From: Paraburkholderia fungorum
GTDB taxonomy: Bacteria; Pseudomonadota; Gammaproteobacteria; Burkholderiales; Burkholderiaceae
DNA length: 64,000 nucleotides
Assembly (NCBI RefSeq): GCF_902833645.1
Contig: NZ_CADFGE010000002.1
Span: 3,158 to 67,157 of the forward strand
Direction of reading: 5' to 3'
The notes beneath the pieces were generated by a model. The model was not told where the DNA came from, ran no database searches, and was given only the letters and a program-made list of their open reading frames with translations. The translations under genes were made by a program, and so were the position numbers. Shown here one piece after another: positions 54,476 to 64,000 of this stretch (its first letter is position 1; each line of letters starts with the position of its first letter).

Positions 54476-55720
54476 ATGAGCCGCTATTCGATATTCAGCC
54501 TGTTGCGCAACGGGATGTCGTATCACGAGAACTGGGAGCGTCAGTGGAAGAGCCCGGAGCCCAGGCGCGAGTATGACGTCGTGATCGTCGGCGGCGGCGG
54601 GCACGGTCTCGCCACTGCCTATTACCTCGCGAAAGAGCACGGCGTGCGCAATATCGCCGTGCTGGAGAAAGGCTGGATCGGCGGCGGCAATACCGCGCGC
54701 AACACGACGATCGTGCGCTCGAACTACCTGTGGGACGAATCGGCCGCGCTCTACGAGAAGGCGATGAAGCTGTGGGAGGGGCTGTCGCAAGACCTCAACT
54801 ACAACGTGATGTTCAGCCAGCGCGGCGTGATGAACCTTGCGCATACGCTGCAGGACGTGCGCGACACGGAACGGCGAGTGAACGCAAACCGGCTGAACGG
54901 TGTGGACGCCGAGTTCCTCACGCCGGAGCAGATCAAGGAAATCGAGCCGACCATCAATCTGAATAGCCGGTACCCGGTGCTCGGAGCGTCGATCCAGCGG
55001 CGCGGCGGTGTGGCCCGGCATGACGCGGTGGCTTGGGGGTTTGCACGCGGAGCGGATCAGCATGGTGTCGACATCGTGCAGAACTGTCAGGTCACGGGAA
55101 TTCGCCGCGACGGCAGCCAGGTGGTCGGTGTGGATACCACCAAGGGCTTCATCAAGGCAAAGAAGGTCGCCGTGGTGGCGGCAGGCAATACGTCCACGCT
55201 CGCCGACATGGCCGGCATCCGCTTGCCGCTGGAGAGCCATCCGTTGCAGGCGCTGGTGTCGGAGCCGATCAAGCCGGTCGTCAATACGGTGGTGATGTCG
55301 AACGCGGTGCATGCGTACATCAGTCAGTCCGACAAGGGCGATCTGGTGATCGGTGCGGGTGTCGATCAGTACACGGGCTTCGGTCAACGCGGCAGTTTCC
55401 AGATTATCGAAGGCACGCTCGAAGCGATCGTCGAAATGTTCCCGGTGTTCTCGCGCGTGCGGATGAACCGCCAGTGGGGCGGCATCGTGGACGTGTCGCC
55501 GGATGCATGCCCGATCATCAGCAAGACCGACGTCAAGGGGCTTTATTTCAATTGCGGCTGGGGTACGGGCGGATTCAAGGCGACACCAGGGTCGGGTTGG
55601 GCCTATGCGCACACGATCGCGAAAGATGAACCGCATCCGCTGAATGCGCCGTTCTCGCTGGACCGCTTCTACACCGGCCACCTGATCGACGAACACGGCG
55701 CTGCCGCTGTTGCCCACTAA
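54476..55720 (+). CDS. soxB: Sarcosine oxidase subunit beta
   Basis: A 414-residue beta subunit of the four-subunit sarcosine oxidase. It holds non-covalent FAD and the covalently bound FMN together with the sarcosine site. The dinucleotide-binding [17 protein letters not shown] lies at residues 37-53. [38 protein letters not shown] and [22 protein letters not shown] are typical of SoxB. Sarcosine + O2 + THF gives glycine, 5,10-methylene-THF and H2O2. First of four closely spaced sox genes. Confidence 0.94.
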   Translation: MSRYSIFSLLRNGMSYHENWERQWKSPEPRREYDVVIVGGGGHGLATAYYLAKEHGVRNIAVLEKGWIGGGNTARNTTIVRSNYLWDESAALYEKAMKLWEGLSQDLNYNVMFSQRGVMNLAHTLQDVRDTERRVNANRLNGVDAEFLTPEQIKEIEPTINLNSRYPVLGASIQRRGGVARHDAVAWGFARGADQHGVDIVQNCQVTGIRRDGSQVVGVDTTKGFIKAKKVAVVAAGNTSTLADMAGIRLPLESHPLQALVSEPIKPVVNTVVMSNAVHAYISQSDKGDLVIGAGVDQYTGFGQRGSFQIIEGTLEAIVEMFPVFSRVRMNRQWGGIVDVSPDACPIISKTDVKGLYFNCGWGTGGFKATPGSGWAYAHTIAKDEPHPLNAPFSLDRFYTGHLIDEHGAAAVAH

Positions 55721-55742
55721 CGCTCACGCCGAGGAAAACCAG

Positions 55743-56069
55743 ATGCTGCTGATCGAATGCCCATGGTGCGGGCCGCGCGCCGAAACCGAATTTTCCTGCG
55801 GCGGCGAAGCGGATATCGCCCGTCCGCTCGATACGGAAAAACTCACCGACAAGGAATGGGGCGACTACCTGTTCATGCGCAAGAACCCGCGCGGCGTGCA
55901 TCGCGAGCAATGGATGCACACGCAAGGATGCCGCCGCTGGTTCAAGGCGCAGCGCGACACGGTGAGCTACGAGATTCAGGGCTATGAGACCTTCGAGCGT
56001 CCGCTGCTCACGCTGGACGCCAATGAGGCAAACGCACAAGGCAAGACAAACGAGGGTAAGGCACCATGA
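55743..56069 (+). CDS. soxD: Sarcosine oxidase subunit delta
   Basis: A 108-residue delta subunit, a small zinc protein. The ligands known for heterotetrameric sarcosine oxidases (Cys6, Cys9, His59, Cys63) are all present at the same numbers, in IECPWCG and WMHTQGCRRWF. ATG 55743 is chosen because this matches the family's N-terminus; an in-frame extension of 11 codons is not conserved. The stop overlaps the soxA start. Confidence 0.94.
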   Translation: MLLIECPWCGPRAETEFSCGGEADIARPLDTEKLTDKEWGDYLFMRKNPRGVHREQWMHTQGCRRWFKAQRDTVSYEIQGYETFERPLLTLDANEANAQGKTNEGKAP

Positions 56070-59068
56070 GCCAGAAAGACCGACTCCCCAGCGGCGGCCG
56101 TATCAACCGCGCGATCGTCCTGAGCTTCACGTTCAACGGGCGCAAATACCAGGGCTACCAGGGCGACACGCTCGCCTCCGCGCTGCTCGCGAACGGTGAG
56201 CACTTCGTGGCGCGCAGCTGGAAGTATCACCGGCCGCGCGGCATCGTGACGGCGGGTGTGGAAGAGCCGAATGCGATCGTGCAGCTCGAAACCGGTGCTT
56301 ACACGGTGCCGAACGCGCGCGCAACCGAAGTGGAGCTGTATCAGGGACTCGTCGCGACCAGCGTGAACGCGAAGCCGAGCATCGAGAAAGACCGCATGGC
56401 GATCAACCAGAAGTTCGCTCGCTTCATTCCGGCGGGCTTCTACTACAAGACCTTCATGTGGCCGCGCAAATTCTGGCCGAAATACGAAGAGGTGATCCGC
56501 GATGCGGCCGGCCTCGGCAAGGCGCCCGAGCAAACCGATGCGGATCGATACGACAAGTGCTTTGCGCATTGCGACGTGCTGGTGGTCGGCGGCGGCCCGA
56601 CGGGTCTGGCGGCCGCGCATGCGGCGGCATTGTCCGGCGCGCGCGTGACGCTCGTCGACGATCAGCCGGAGCTCGGCGGCTCGCTGCTGTCGTGCCGCGC
56701 GGAGATCGACGGCAAGCCGGCGCTGCAATGGGTCCACAAGATCGAGGACGAACTGCGGCAGATGCCCGACGTGAAGATTCTGTGCCGCAGCACGGCGTTC
56801 GGTTACCAGGACCATAACCTCATCACCGTCACGCAGCGGCTCACGGAACATCTGCCGGTGTCGCAGAGAAAGGGCACGCGCGAACTGATGTGGAAGATTC
56901 GCGCGAAACGCGTGATTCTCGCGACGGGCGCGCATGAGCGGCCGATCGTGTTCGGCAACAACGATCTGCCGGGCGTGATGCTGGCCTCGGCGGTGTCGAC
57001 GTACCTGCATCGCTATGCGGTACTGCCGGGCCGCAATGCCGTCGTGTTCACGAACAACGACGACGGTTATCAATGCGCGCTCGATCTGAAATCAGCCGGC
57101 GCTCAGGTGACGGTCGTCGATCCGCGCCCGGGTGAATCGAAGGGCTCGTTGCCCGCGCTCGCGCGCCGCTACGGCGTCAAGGTGATGAACGGTGTGGCCG
57201 TGACCGCGGCGCACGGCAAGCTGCGGGTCGCCTCGGTCGAGGTGGCGTCGTATTCGAACGGACAGGTAGGCGCGAAGCAGGGCGATTTGCCTTGCGATCT
57301 GCTGGCGATGTCCGGTGGCTGGAGCCCGGTGCTGCACCTGTTCGCCCAGTCCGGCGGCAAGGCGCACTGGCATGACGACAAGGCCTGCTTCGTGCCGGGC
57401 AAGGCGATGCAGGCGGAGACGAGCGTCGGTGCATGCGCGGGCGACTTTACGCTGGCACAGGGCATCCGCTTTGCCGTCGACGCGGGTGTCGAGGCTGCGC
57501 GGGCGGCGGGTCATATCGTTGCGCGGCCGAATCCGTTGCAGATCGCCGAGATTACCGAAGCGAAGATGCAACCGCTGTGGCTCGTCGGCGGCCGCGAGCT
57601 CGCAACGCGCGGACCGAAGCAGTTCGTCGATTTCCAGAACGACGTGTCGGCAGCCGATATTTTTCTGGCTGCGCGCGAAGGCTTCGAATCGGTCGAACAC
57701 GTGAAGCGCTACACGGCCATGGGCTTCGGCACCGATCAGGGCAAGCTCGGCAATATCAACGGCATGGCGATTCTCGCGCAGGCGCTCGGCAAGACCATTC
57801 CCGAAACCGGCACGACAACGTTCCGTCCCAACTACACGCCGGTGACGTTCGGCACATTTGCCGGCCGCGAATTGGGTGAGTTTCTCGATCCGGTACGCAA
57901 GACGGCAGTGCACGAATGGCACGTGGAGAACGGTGCGGCGTTCGAGGACGTCGGCAACTGGAAGCGCCCGTGGTACTTCCCGAAACCGGGTGAGGACATG
58001 CATGCCGCCGTGGCGCGCGAATCGCTGGCGGTGCGCACGAGCGTGGGGATTCTCGACGCCTCGACGCTCGGCAAGATCGACATTCAGGGGCCCGACTCGG
58101 CGAAATTGCTGAACTGGGTCTATACGAATCCGTGGAGCAAGCTGGAGGTCGGCAAGTGCCGCTATGGTCTGATGCTCGACGAAAACGGCATGATTTTCGA
58201 CGACGGCGTGACCGTGCGACTCGCCGACCAGCACTACATGATGACCACCACCACCGGCGGCGCGGCACGCGTGCTCACGTGGCTCGAACGCTGGCTGCAA
58301 ACCGAGTGGCCGGACATGCGCGTGCGGCTCGCTTCCGTAACGGACCACTGGGCGACGTTTGCCGTGGTCGGTCCGAACAGCCGCAAGGTCTTGCAGAAGG
58401 TGTGTCAGGACATCGACTTCGCGAACGCGGCCTTTCCGTTCATGAGCTATCGCGAAGGTACCGTGGCGGGCGCGGCGTCGCGCGTCATGCGGATCAGTTT
58501 CTCCGGCGAGCTGGCTTATGAAGTGAACGTCCCCGCGAACGTGGGCCGCGCGGTGTGGGAAGCGCTGATGGCCGCCGGCGCGGAGTTCGACATCACGCCG
58601 TATGGCACGGAAACCATGCACGTGCTGCGTGCGGAGAAGGGCTACATCATCGTGGGCCAGGATACGGACGGTTCGATGACGCCGTATGACGTGGGGATGG
58701 GTGGGCTGGTCGCGAAGTCGAAAGACTTTCTCGGCAAGCGTTCGTTGACGCGGACGGACACCGCGAAGGCGGGGCGCAAGCAACTGGTCGGGCTGCTTCC
58801 GGACGACCCCTCGTTTGTGATCCCCGAAGGCTCGCAGATCGTCGCCGGTCCGTTCCAGGGCGATACCGCGCCGATGCTCGGCCATGTCACGTCGAGCTAC
58901 TACAGCCCGATCCTGAAACGCTCGATTGCCATGGCCGTGGTGAAAGGCGGTCTCGACAAGATGGGCGAAACGGTCACGATTCCGCTCGCGAGCGGCAAGC
59001 AGATTGCGGCCAGAATCACCAGCTCGGTGTTCTACGACAGCGAAGGAGCACGTCAACATGTGGAATGA
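56066..59068 (+). CDS. soxA: Sarcosine oxidase subunit alpha
   Basis: A 1000-residue alpha subunit. The N-terminal part (FTFNGRKYQGYQGDTLASALLANG) has a ferredoxin-like fold. Residues about 170-600 bind NAD (VLVVGGGPTGLAAAHAA). The C-terminal 400 residues are a GcvT/aminomethyltransferase-like domain (VRTSVGILDASTLGKIDIQGPDSAKLLN) that takes the formaldehyde unit onto THF. Full family length. The start overlaps soxD by four bases and the last 11 bases overlap soxG. Confidence 0.95.
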   Translation: MSQKDRLPSGGRINRAIVLSFTFNGRKYQGYQGDTLASALLANGEHFVARSWKYHRPRGIVTAGVEEPNAIVQLETGAYTVPNARATEVELYQGLVATSVNAKPSIEKDRMAINQKFARFIPAGFYYKTFMWPRKFWPKYEEVIRDAAGLGKAPEQTDADRYDKCFAHCDVLVVGGGPTGLAAAHAAALSGARVTLVDDQPELGGSLLSCRAEIDGKPALQWVHKIEDELRQMPDVKILCRSTAFGYQDHNLITVTQRLTEHLPVSQRKGTRELMWKIRAKRVILATGAHERPIVFGNNDLPGVMLASAVSTYLHRYAVLPGRNAVVFTNNDDGYQCALDLKSAGAQVTVVDPRPGESKGSLPALARRYGVKVMNGVAVTAAHGKLRVASVEVASYSNGQVGAKQGDLPCDLLAMSGGWSPVLHLFAQSGGKAHWHDDKACFVPGKAMQAETSVGACAGDFTLAQGIRFAVDAGVEAARAAGHIVARPNPLQIAEITEAKMQPLWLVGGRELATRGPKQFVDFQNDVSAADIFLAAREGFESVEHVKRYTAMGFGTDQGKLGNINGMAILAQALGKTIPETGTTTFRPNYTPVTFGTFAGRELGEFLDPVRKTAVHEWHVENGAAFEDVGNWKRPWYFPKPGEDMHAAVARESLAVRTSVGILDASTLGKIDIQGPDSAKLLNWVYTNPWSKLEVGKCRYGLMLDENGMIFDDGVTVRLADQHYMMTTTTGGAARVLTWLERWLQTEWPDMRVRLASVTDHWATFAVVGPNSRKVLQKVCQDIDFANAAFPFMSYREGTVAGAASRVMRISFSGELAYEVNVPANVGRAVWEALMAAGAEFDITPYGTETMHVLRAEKGYIIVGQDTDGSMTPYDVGMGGLVAKSKDFLGKRSLTRTDTAKAGRKQLVGLLPDDPSFVIPEGSQIVAGPFQGDTAPMLGHVTSSYYSPILKRSIAMAVVKGGLDKMGETVTIPLASGKQIAARITSSVFYDSEGARQHVE

Positions 59069-59714
59069 AACAAGAGGGACGGTGGCGGCGGTGAACCGCG
59101 CTGTCGGCGAACAAACGGGCGTGTGGCAGGAGTCGCCGCTGGTGGGGGTGGATGCGCTGCTGAAGAAGCATCAGGCGACGGCGTCGGCTGCGTTCCGCCT
59201 GAACGAGCGGCCGTTCCTGGAGCTGGTGAACGTGCGCGGCGACACGCGCGACGCGGCGTTCGTGAGCGCGGTGGAAAGCGTGCTCGGCTGCCGGCCGCCC
59301 GAGAAGGCGAACACCCTGGCGCGCGGGAATGGCTACGACATGCTGTGGCTCGGCCCGGACGAGTGGCTGGTGCGGTCGGCGACGGCGCACGACGCGACCC
59401 GTCCCGCGCCTTTGCTCGCGAAGCTCGGCGCGGCATTCGCGGGCGTGTTCGCGTCGGCGGTGGATATCGGCAGCGGCTATACGGTGCTCGAAATCAGCGG
59501 CACGCGTTCGCGTGAAGTGCTGGCGCGCGGTTGTCCGCTCGATCTGCATCCGAAACTATTCGGTGTCGGACAGTGCGCGCAGAGCCACTATTTCAAGGCA
59601 TCGATGACGCTTTTGCCCACCGGCGCCGACAGCTTCGACATCGTTGTGCGCCGCAGCTTCGCGGACTATTTCGTCAAGATGATGCTCGACGCGGCTGAGC
59701 CGCTCATGTCGTGA
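59058..59714 (+). CDS. soxG: Sarcosine oxidase subunit gamma
   Basis: A 218-residue gamma subunit with a GcvT-like fold. RLNERPFLELVNVRGDTRD, LWLGPDEWLV, AVDIGSGYTVLEISGTRSREVLARGCPLDLHP and VRRSFADYFVKMMLDAA are the family's text. It binds the alpha subunit and is needed for stability. The ATG at 59058 overlaps soxA and follows AAGGAGC. A weak hairpin (59722-59729 with 59746-59753) after the stop may end the sox transcript. Confidence 0.92.
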   Translation: MWNETRGTVAAVNRAVGEQTGVWQESPLVGVDALLKKHQATASAAFRLNERPFLELVNVRGDTRDAAFVSAVESVLGCRPPEKANTLARGNGYDMLWLGPDEWLVRSATAHDATRPAPLLAKLGAAFAGVFASAVDIGSGYTVLEISGTRSREVLARGCPLDLHPKLFGVGQCAQSHYFKASMTLLPTGADSFDIVVRRSFADYFVKMMLDAAEPLMS

Positions 59715-59775
59715 CAGGCGGCGAACGGGGGTCTTCTTATGGCACCGTTCGCGGCTCTTCCGGCCACCGACTGAC

Positions 59776-60039
59776 ATGACGTCGACACGTCTAGCCACCG
59801 CGCGTCTCACCGAGCGCGCGTGTCAACAGGGCGATGCCCATGCCGCACTCGCGCTGCTCGATCAGAGCATCGAGTTGCGGCACCGGCGCATCGCCTTGAT
59901 CCGTTATCTCCTCGCGCAGCAATTGGGTGCGCCGCTGCAGTCGCGGCATCACGAATACGTCGAGAAAATCGCCGCCCGCCTGAGCGCGGACGTGCTCGCG
60001 CGCATTGCCGCCGCAGCGAGGGCGCGGCTTCGGTCGTAA
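59776..60039 (+). CDS. Hypothetical protein downstream of soxG
   Basis: An 87-residue frame without recognised domain: helical, Ala/Leu/Arg-rich, containing ACQQGDAHAALALLDQSIELRHRRIALIRYLL, in parts like a short helical hairpin. There is no good Shine-Dalgarno before ATG 59776 and no signal peptide. It lies 61 bases after soxG on the same strand. The coding evidence is weak: GC-rich DNA can carry such frames by chance. Confidence 0.4.
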   Translation: MTSTRLATARLTERACQQGDAHAALALLDQSIELRHRRIALIRYLLAQQLGAPLQSRHHEYVEKIAARLSADVLARIAAAARARLRS

Positions 60040-60258
60040 GCGGCGCGCCTGCGCCCGCTCGGCCAAACGCGCGCCTGCGCCCGCGTGGCTGAACGCACGC
60101 ATTGAACCCAGGCATTGAACCCCCGCATAAAGCGAACGACGCCCCCGTTCCATCCCGATGACGTATTTCTTCTATGTGGCCGAATTATGTCGGCGTCTAC
60201 TGAAAATGCACTGATCGGAACGTCCACGCGGCAACTGCCGCATCAACGAGGGGATGAC

Positions 60259-61677
60259 ATGTCTACCGCTTTTCAGCCTCGCGCGAGCGCAGCCGCCAGA
60301 CTCGAGCGACTGCCGTTCTCCGGATACCACCGGACCATCTTCATCATCATCGCGATCGCATTCTTTTTCGACTCCGTCGATCTCGGCACGATGACTTTCG
60401 TGCTCGGTTCGATCAAAAGCGAATTCCATTTGTCGAGTGCGACGACGGGGCTGGTTGCGAGTGCGAGCTTCTTCGGCATGGTAATCGGCGCGGCCGTCGC
60501 CGGATTGCTGGCGGATCGCTTCGGGCGGCGTCCGGTGTTCCAGTGGAGCATGGTGCTGTGGGGCCTGGCGTCATATCTGTGCTCGACCGCGCAGAGCGTC
60601 GAAGCGCTGATTTTCTATCGCGTGCTGCTGGGTTTCGGCATGGGCATGGAGTTTCCCATTGCGCAGACGCTGTTGTCCGAGTTCGTGCCGGCAACCTCGC
60701 GAGGCCGGCTGATCGCGCTGATGGATGGCTTCTGGCCGCTTGGTTTCATCACGGCGGGCGTGGTGTCGTATTTCGTGTTGCCGGCGTTCGGTTGGCGCAC
60801 GGAGTTCGCCTTGCTGGCGATTCCCGCGGTATTCGTTCTGATCGTGCGCCGCGTCGTGCCGGAATCGCCGCGCTGGCTGGAACATCGGGGGCGCCTTGCC
60901 GAAGCGGACAAGATCCTCGCCGAGGTCGAAGCAAAGGTTATGAAAGCGGCCGGCCTGAGCCAGTTGCGCGCGCCGGTCATGTTGCAGGAACCGCCGGCCG
61001 CGAAGGGCACGAGCGCGTTTCGCGAGATCTGGAGCGTGGCCTACCGGCGTCGCACGATCATGGTGTGGACGCTGTGGTTTTTCGCATTGCTCGGTTTTTA
61101 CGGGCTGACTTCGTGGCTCGGCGCGTTGATGCAGCAAGCGGGCTTTGCGGTGACGAAGTCGGTGCTGTATACGGTGCTGATTTCGCTCGGCGGGATTCCC
61201 GGGTTTATCTGCGCGGCGTGGCTGGTCGAACGCTGGGGCCGCAAACCGACCTGTATCGCGTCGCTGGCCGGCAGCGCGGTGATGGCCTATGTCTATGGAC
61301 AAACCGCGCTGCATGCGCAAACGCCGACCTTGCTGATCTGTGCCGGCCTGGCGATGCAGTTCTTTATGTTTGCGATGTGGGCAGTCCTTTACACCTATAC
61401 GCCGGAGCTTTATGGCACGGGAGCGCGGGCGACAGGTTCGGGCTTTGCATCGGCGATTGGACGCGTGGGGTCGCTGATCGGCCCTTATGTAGTCGGCGTG
61501 GTGCTGCCGATTTTCGGGCAAGGTGGCGTATTCTCGCTTGGCGCGATGTGCTTTGTGATCGCCGCTGCGGCGGTGTGGATCATGGGCATCGAGACGCGTG
61601 GGCTGGCCCTGGAGACGCTGGTGTCCGAAGCTGTAGAGGCGGACGCGCAGGGGGTGTTGAGTCCTGCGCGCGAGTGA
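60259..61677 (+). CDS. MFS transporter (sugar/acid symporter-like)
   Basis: A 472-residue carrier with twelve predicted helices. The loop after helix 2 (LLADRFGRRPVFQWS), RVLLGFGMGMEFPIAQTLLSEFVPATSRG, PESPRWLEHRGRLAEADKILAEVEAKV and CAAWLVERWGRKPTC are the sugar porter/AAHS signatures. ATG 60259 follows GAGGGG. The open frame extends 48 codons further up but is not family-like. It sits between the sox operon and the bet genes. It might carry a methylated amine or an organic acid, but no substrate can be fixed. Confidence 0.84.
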   Translation: MSTAFQPRASAAARLERLPFSGYHRTIFIIIAIAFFFDSVDLGTMTFVLGSIKSEFHLSSATTGLVASASFFGMVIGAAVAGLLADRFGRRPVFQWSMVLWGLASYLCSTAQSVEALIFYRVLLGFGMGMEFPIAQTLLSEFVPATSRGRLIALMDGFWPLGFITAGVVSYFVLPAFGWRTEFALLAIPAVFVLIVRRVVPESPRWLEHRGRLAEADKILAEVEAKVMKAAGLSQLRAPVMLQEPPAAKGTSAFREIWSVAYRRRTIMVWTLWFFALLGFYGLTSWLGALMQQAGFAVTKSVLYTVLISLGGIPGFICAAWLVERWGRKPTCIASLAGSAVMAYVYGQTALHAQTPTLLICAGLAMQFFMFAMWAVLYTYTPELYGTGARATGSGFASAIGRVGSLIGPYVVGVVLPIFGQGGVFSLGAMCFVIAAAAVWIMGIETRGLALETLVSEAVEADAQGVLSPARE

Positions 61678-61692
61678 TTGTCCTGGCGGGGA

Positions 61693-63378
61693 CTAAACCG
61701 CCGCCGCTTCGCGTTTTCTCGACGCCACGCCGCGGGCCACGAAGTACGGCGTCTCCACCCGCGCCAGCGCGTCGCGCCCGCGAATCCGGTCGGCGATCTT
61801 CTCCGCCAGCATGATCGTCGGCGCGTTAAGATTGCCCGTTGTGATCTGCGGCATGATCGACGCGTCGACGACGCGCAGCGCTTCCATCCCGTGCACGCGG
61901 CCCTCGCCATCCACCACGGCCATATCGTCATAACCCATCTTGCACGAGCACGACGGATGAAATGCCGTCTCCGCCCGCATCCGCACAAACGTGTCGAGCT
62001 GCTCGTCGGTGGTCAAGTCCGCGCCCGGATTCAGCTCGCGGCCGCGATAACGATCGAGCGCCGGCTGCCGCATGATGTCGCGCGTAATGCGGATGCCGTC
62101 GCGGAATTCACGCCAGTCGAGCGGATCGGCCATGTAGTTGAACAGAATGCTCGGATGCGCGGCAGGATCGCGTGATTTGAGCTTCACGCGGCCACGGCTC
62201 GGCGAGCGCATCGAACCGACATGCGCCTGGAAGCCGTGCATCTTGATCGCGTTCGAACCGTTGTAGTTGATCGCCACAGGCAGGAAGTGATACTGGATGT
62301 TCGGCCACAGATCGTCGTCGCGGGTACGGATAAAGCCGCCCGCTTCGAACTGGTTGCTCGCACCGATCCCTGTGCCGTTAAGCATCCATTCAAGTCCGAT
62401 GGCGGGCTGATTCCACCATTGCAACGCGGGATATAGCGAGACCGGTTCCTTGCATTCGTACTGGATGTACATCTCCAGATGATCTTGCAGATTTTCGCCG
62501 ACACCTGGCAGATCGTGCACCAGCGGCACGTCGAGTTCGCGCAGCCACGTCGAGCGGCCAACGCCTGAGCGCTGCAGCAATTGCGGCGAGGCGATCGCGC
62601 CGCTGCATACCAGCACTTCGCGGCGCGCGTGCGCAGTGACGGCATTGCCATGATGGAGATACGCCACGCCAATCGCACGCTTGCCCGAGAACAGCACGCG
62701 ATCGGTCATGGCATGCGTCACGATGGTCAGATTGGGACGCGCCTTCGCACGATCCAGGTAGCCGCGCGCGGTGCTGGCGCGCCTGCCGTTGGCCGTAACC
62801 GTGCGATCCATCGGACCGAAGCCCTCCTGCTGATAGCCGTTGAGATCGTCGGTACGCGGGAAACCCGCCTGCACCCCGGCCTCGACCATCGCGGCAAACA
62901 GCGGATTGTTGCCGGGCTTGCTGGTCGTTACATAGACCGGGCCGTCGCCGCCGTGATACGCGTTTGCGCCGACATCGCGTGTCTCGGCTTTGCGGAAATA
63001 CGGCAGGCAATCCAGATAGGTCCAGTTTTCCAGTCCGGGACGTGCTGCCCAGTTGTCGTAATCGAGCGCATTGCCGCGGATATAGCACATGCCGTTGATC
63101 AGCGACGAACCGCCGAGCCCCTTGCCGCGCCCGCACTCCATGCGCCGGTTGTTCATATGCGGCTCGGGATCGGTTTCGTACGCCCAGTTATAGCGCCGCC
63201 CTTGCAACGGGTAGGCGAGGGCCGCGGGCATCTGCGTGCGAAAATCGAAGCGGTAGTCGGGGCCGCCTGCTTCGAGCAGCAGCACGGTCACGTCCGCGTC
63301 TTCGGTCAGCCGCGAGGCGAGCACGTTGCCCGCCGACCCCGCGCCGACAATGATGTAGTCGTATTCGTTCGAAGCCAT
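61693..63378 (-). CDS. betA: Choline dehydrogenase (GMC oxidoreductase)
   Basis: A 561-residue GMC oxidoreductase that oxidises choline to betaine aldehyde. FAD binding is at [19 protein letters not shown] (N-terminus) and [29 protein letters not shown]. The GMC signature 2 is [17 protein letters not shown]. The catalytic His is in [14 protein letters not shown] and the partner Asn near [18 protein letters not shown] eight bases before ATG 63378 fixes the start. It follows betB by 12 bases on the minus strand. No betI or betT is in the window. Confidence 0.93.
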   Translation of the reverse strand: MASNEYDYIIVGAGSAGNVLASRLTEDADVTVLLLEAGGPDYRFDFRTQMPAALAYPLQGRRYNWAYETDPEPHMNNRRMECGRGKGLGGSSLINGMCYIRGNALDYDNWAARPGLENWTYLDCLPYFRKAETRDVGANAYHGGDGPVYVTTSKPGNNPLFAAMVEAGVQAGFPRTDDLNGYQQEGFGPMDRTVTANGRRASTARGYLDRAKARPNLTIVTHAMTDRVLFSGKRAIGVAYLHHGNAVTAHARREVLVCSGAIASPQLLQRSGVGRSTWLRELDVPLVHDLPGVGENLQDHLEMYIQYECKEPVSLYPALQWWNQPAIGLEWMLNGTGIGASNQFEAGGFIRTRDDDLWPNIQYHFLPVAINYNGSNAIKMHGFQAHVGSMRSPSRGRVKLKSRDPAAHPSILFNYMADPLDWREFRDGIRITRDIMRQPALDRYRGRELNPGADLTTDEQLDTFVRMRAETAFHPSCSCKMGYDDMAVVDGEGRVHGMEALRVVDASIMPQITTGNLNAPTIMLAEKIADRIRGRDALARVETPYFVARGVASRKREAAAV

Positions 63379-63390
63379 CGCCACTTCTCC

Positions 63391-64000
63391 TCAGAACACC
63401 GGTTGATACGGGCCGAGTTCGACCTGCACGGACTTGATGCGTGTGTAGTGTTCGAGCGTGGTGATGCCGTTCTCACGGCCCACGCCCGACTGTTTGTAGC
63501 CGCCCACCGGCATTTCCGCCGGCGACTCGCCCCACGTATTGATCCAGCAGATACCTGCTTCGAGACGATGAATCACGCGATGCGCGCGCGCCAGGTTCTC
63601 GGTGACGACGCCCCCGGCAAGACCGTAGGCGGTGTTGTTGGCTCGCGAGATCGCCTCGTCTTCGTCGTCGAAAACGAGGATGCTCATGACTGGGCCGAAG
63701 ATTTCTTCACGCACGATCCGCATCTCGTCATGGCAGCCGGTGAAAACCGTCGGCTCGACATACTGGCCGTTGCCGAAATGGCCTTGTGTGAGCCGCTTGC
63801 CGCCGGCAAGCAGCCGCGCGCCTTCCTGTACACCGCTTTCGATGTGGCCGAGCACTTTCTGCAGTTGCGCGGCGCTGACCAGCGGACCGAAGTTGGTATC
63901 GGCGTCGGTGGGTGCGCCCACGCGAATCCGCTTGACGCGCTCCAGCACCAGCGCTTCGAACCGTTCCAGCACGCTGCGCTGCACGAATACCCGCGTGCCG
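63391..64000 (-). CDS. betB: Betaine aldehyde dehydrogenase, 3' part (partial)
   Basis: The last 203 codons of an NAD(P)-dependent aldehyde dehydrogenase that oxidises betaine aldehyde to glycine betaine. The visible part begins at [14 protein letters not shown], so the catalytic Cys (in the QVCTN-like segment) lies just outside the window. [98 protein letters not shown], in parts, match BetB. The gene runs on to the right of the window and is read first in the betB-betA unit. Confidence 0.92.
   Translation of the reverse strand, partial: GTRVFVQRSVLERFEALVLERVKRIRVGAPTDADTNFGPLVSAAQLQKVLGHIESGVQEGARLLAGGKRLTQGHFGNGQYVEPTVFTGCHDEMRIVREEIFGPVMSILVFDDEDEAISRANNTAYGLAGGVVTENLARAHRVIHRLEAGICWINTWGESPAEMPVGGYKQSGVGRENGITTLEHYTRIKSVQVELGPYQPVF

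Noticed and set aside
57092..59059. Long open frame antisense to soxA (655 codons), and a similar one antisense to the phosphoesterase (15654-17294)
   Set aside because: Both are mirror frames of strongly supported genes in GC-rich DNA. They have Arg/His-rich compositions and no domains.

Overview
The window looks like a high-GC chromosome of a Burkholderiales bacterium, most likely Paraburkholderia or a close relative. This is inferred from the gene families, their order and the codon bias, not from a database match. It opens with the 3' end of a ribosomal RNA operon (5S rRNA plus terminator). No CRISPR array, insertion sequence, integrase, tRNA or phage gene was seen. About fifty protein genes were recognised and most read as intact.

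Layout. (1) 0.2-4.7 kb, minus strand: an AttEFGH-like export operon (ABC ATPase, a fused double-FtsX permease and an AttH-like secreted protein). (2) 5.3-11.3 kb: an orphan, divergent NuoM-like proton-channel gene, then the cyoABCD cytochrome bo3 quinol oxidase operon, which starts with a translationally coupled 13-codon leader. (3) 11.3-12.9 kb: a divergent cysteinyl-tRNA synthetase preceded by what looks like a complete cysteine attenuator: promoter, leaderless peptide with three consecutive Cys codons, and terminator. (4) 13-17.3 kb: a HAD phosphatase, a membrane-anchored di-haem peroxidase and a lipoprotein phosphoesterase. (5) 17.7-22.8 kb: an ECF sigma/anti-sigma/periplasmic sensor operon with DUF1800 and DUF1501 genes, bracketed by two small WxxGHW proteins. 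(6) 22.8-25.4 kb: a two-component flavin monooxygenase and a divergent XRE-cupin regulator. (7) 25.5-27.4 kb: a BON protein and an MFS carrier.

(8) 27.5-43 kb: a large catabolic region. It holds an IclR regulator, two acyl-CoA dehydrogenases, two SDRs, an acyl-CoA ligase, a five-gene branched-chain-amino-acid-type ABC importer, a class II aldolase and a porin. Five copies of one palindrome (core TCTGCAWTGCAGA) lie in the control regions of the SDR operon, the importer, the aldolase and the porin. This suggests one dedicated regulon for uptake and CoA-dependent breakdown of an unidentified carboxylic acid. (9) 43-46.7 kb: a tartrate/D-malate module (LysR, TtuC-like dehydrogenase, MFS).

(10) 47.5-64 kb: a choline to serine to pyruvate block. 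It contains a choline ABC importer (choVWX), two GlxA/GbdR-type regulators, L-serine dehydratase, the four-subunit sarcosine oxidase, an MFS carrier, choline dehydrogenase and the 3' part of betaine aldehyde dehydrogenase. Choline would be imported and oxidised to glycine betaine by BetA/BetB. After two demethylations encoded elsewhere, SoxBDAG would convert sarcosine to glycine and 5,10-methylene-THF, and SdaA would deaminate the resulting serine to pyruvate.

The strongest candidates for something new are the leaderless cysteine attenuator at 11.3 kb, the palindrome regulon at 30-43 kb with its conserved promoter/operator geometry, and the orphan NuoM paralogue with altered channel residues.
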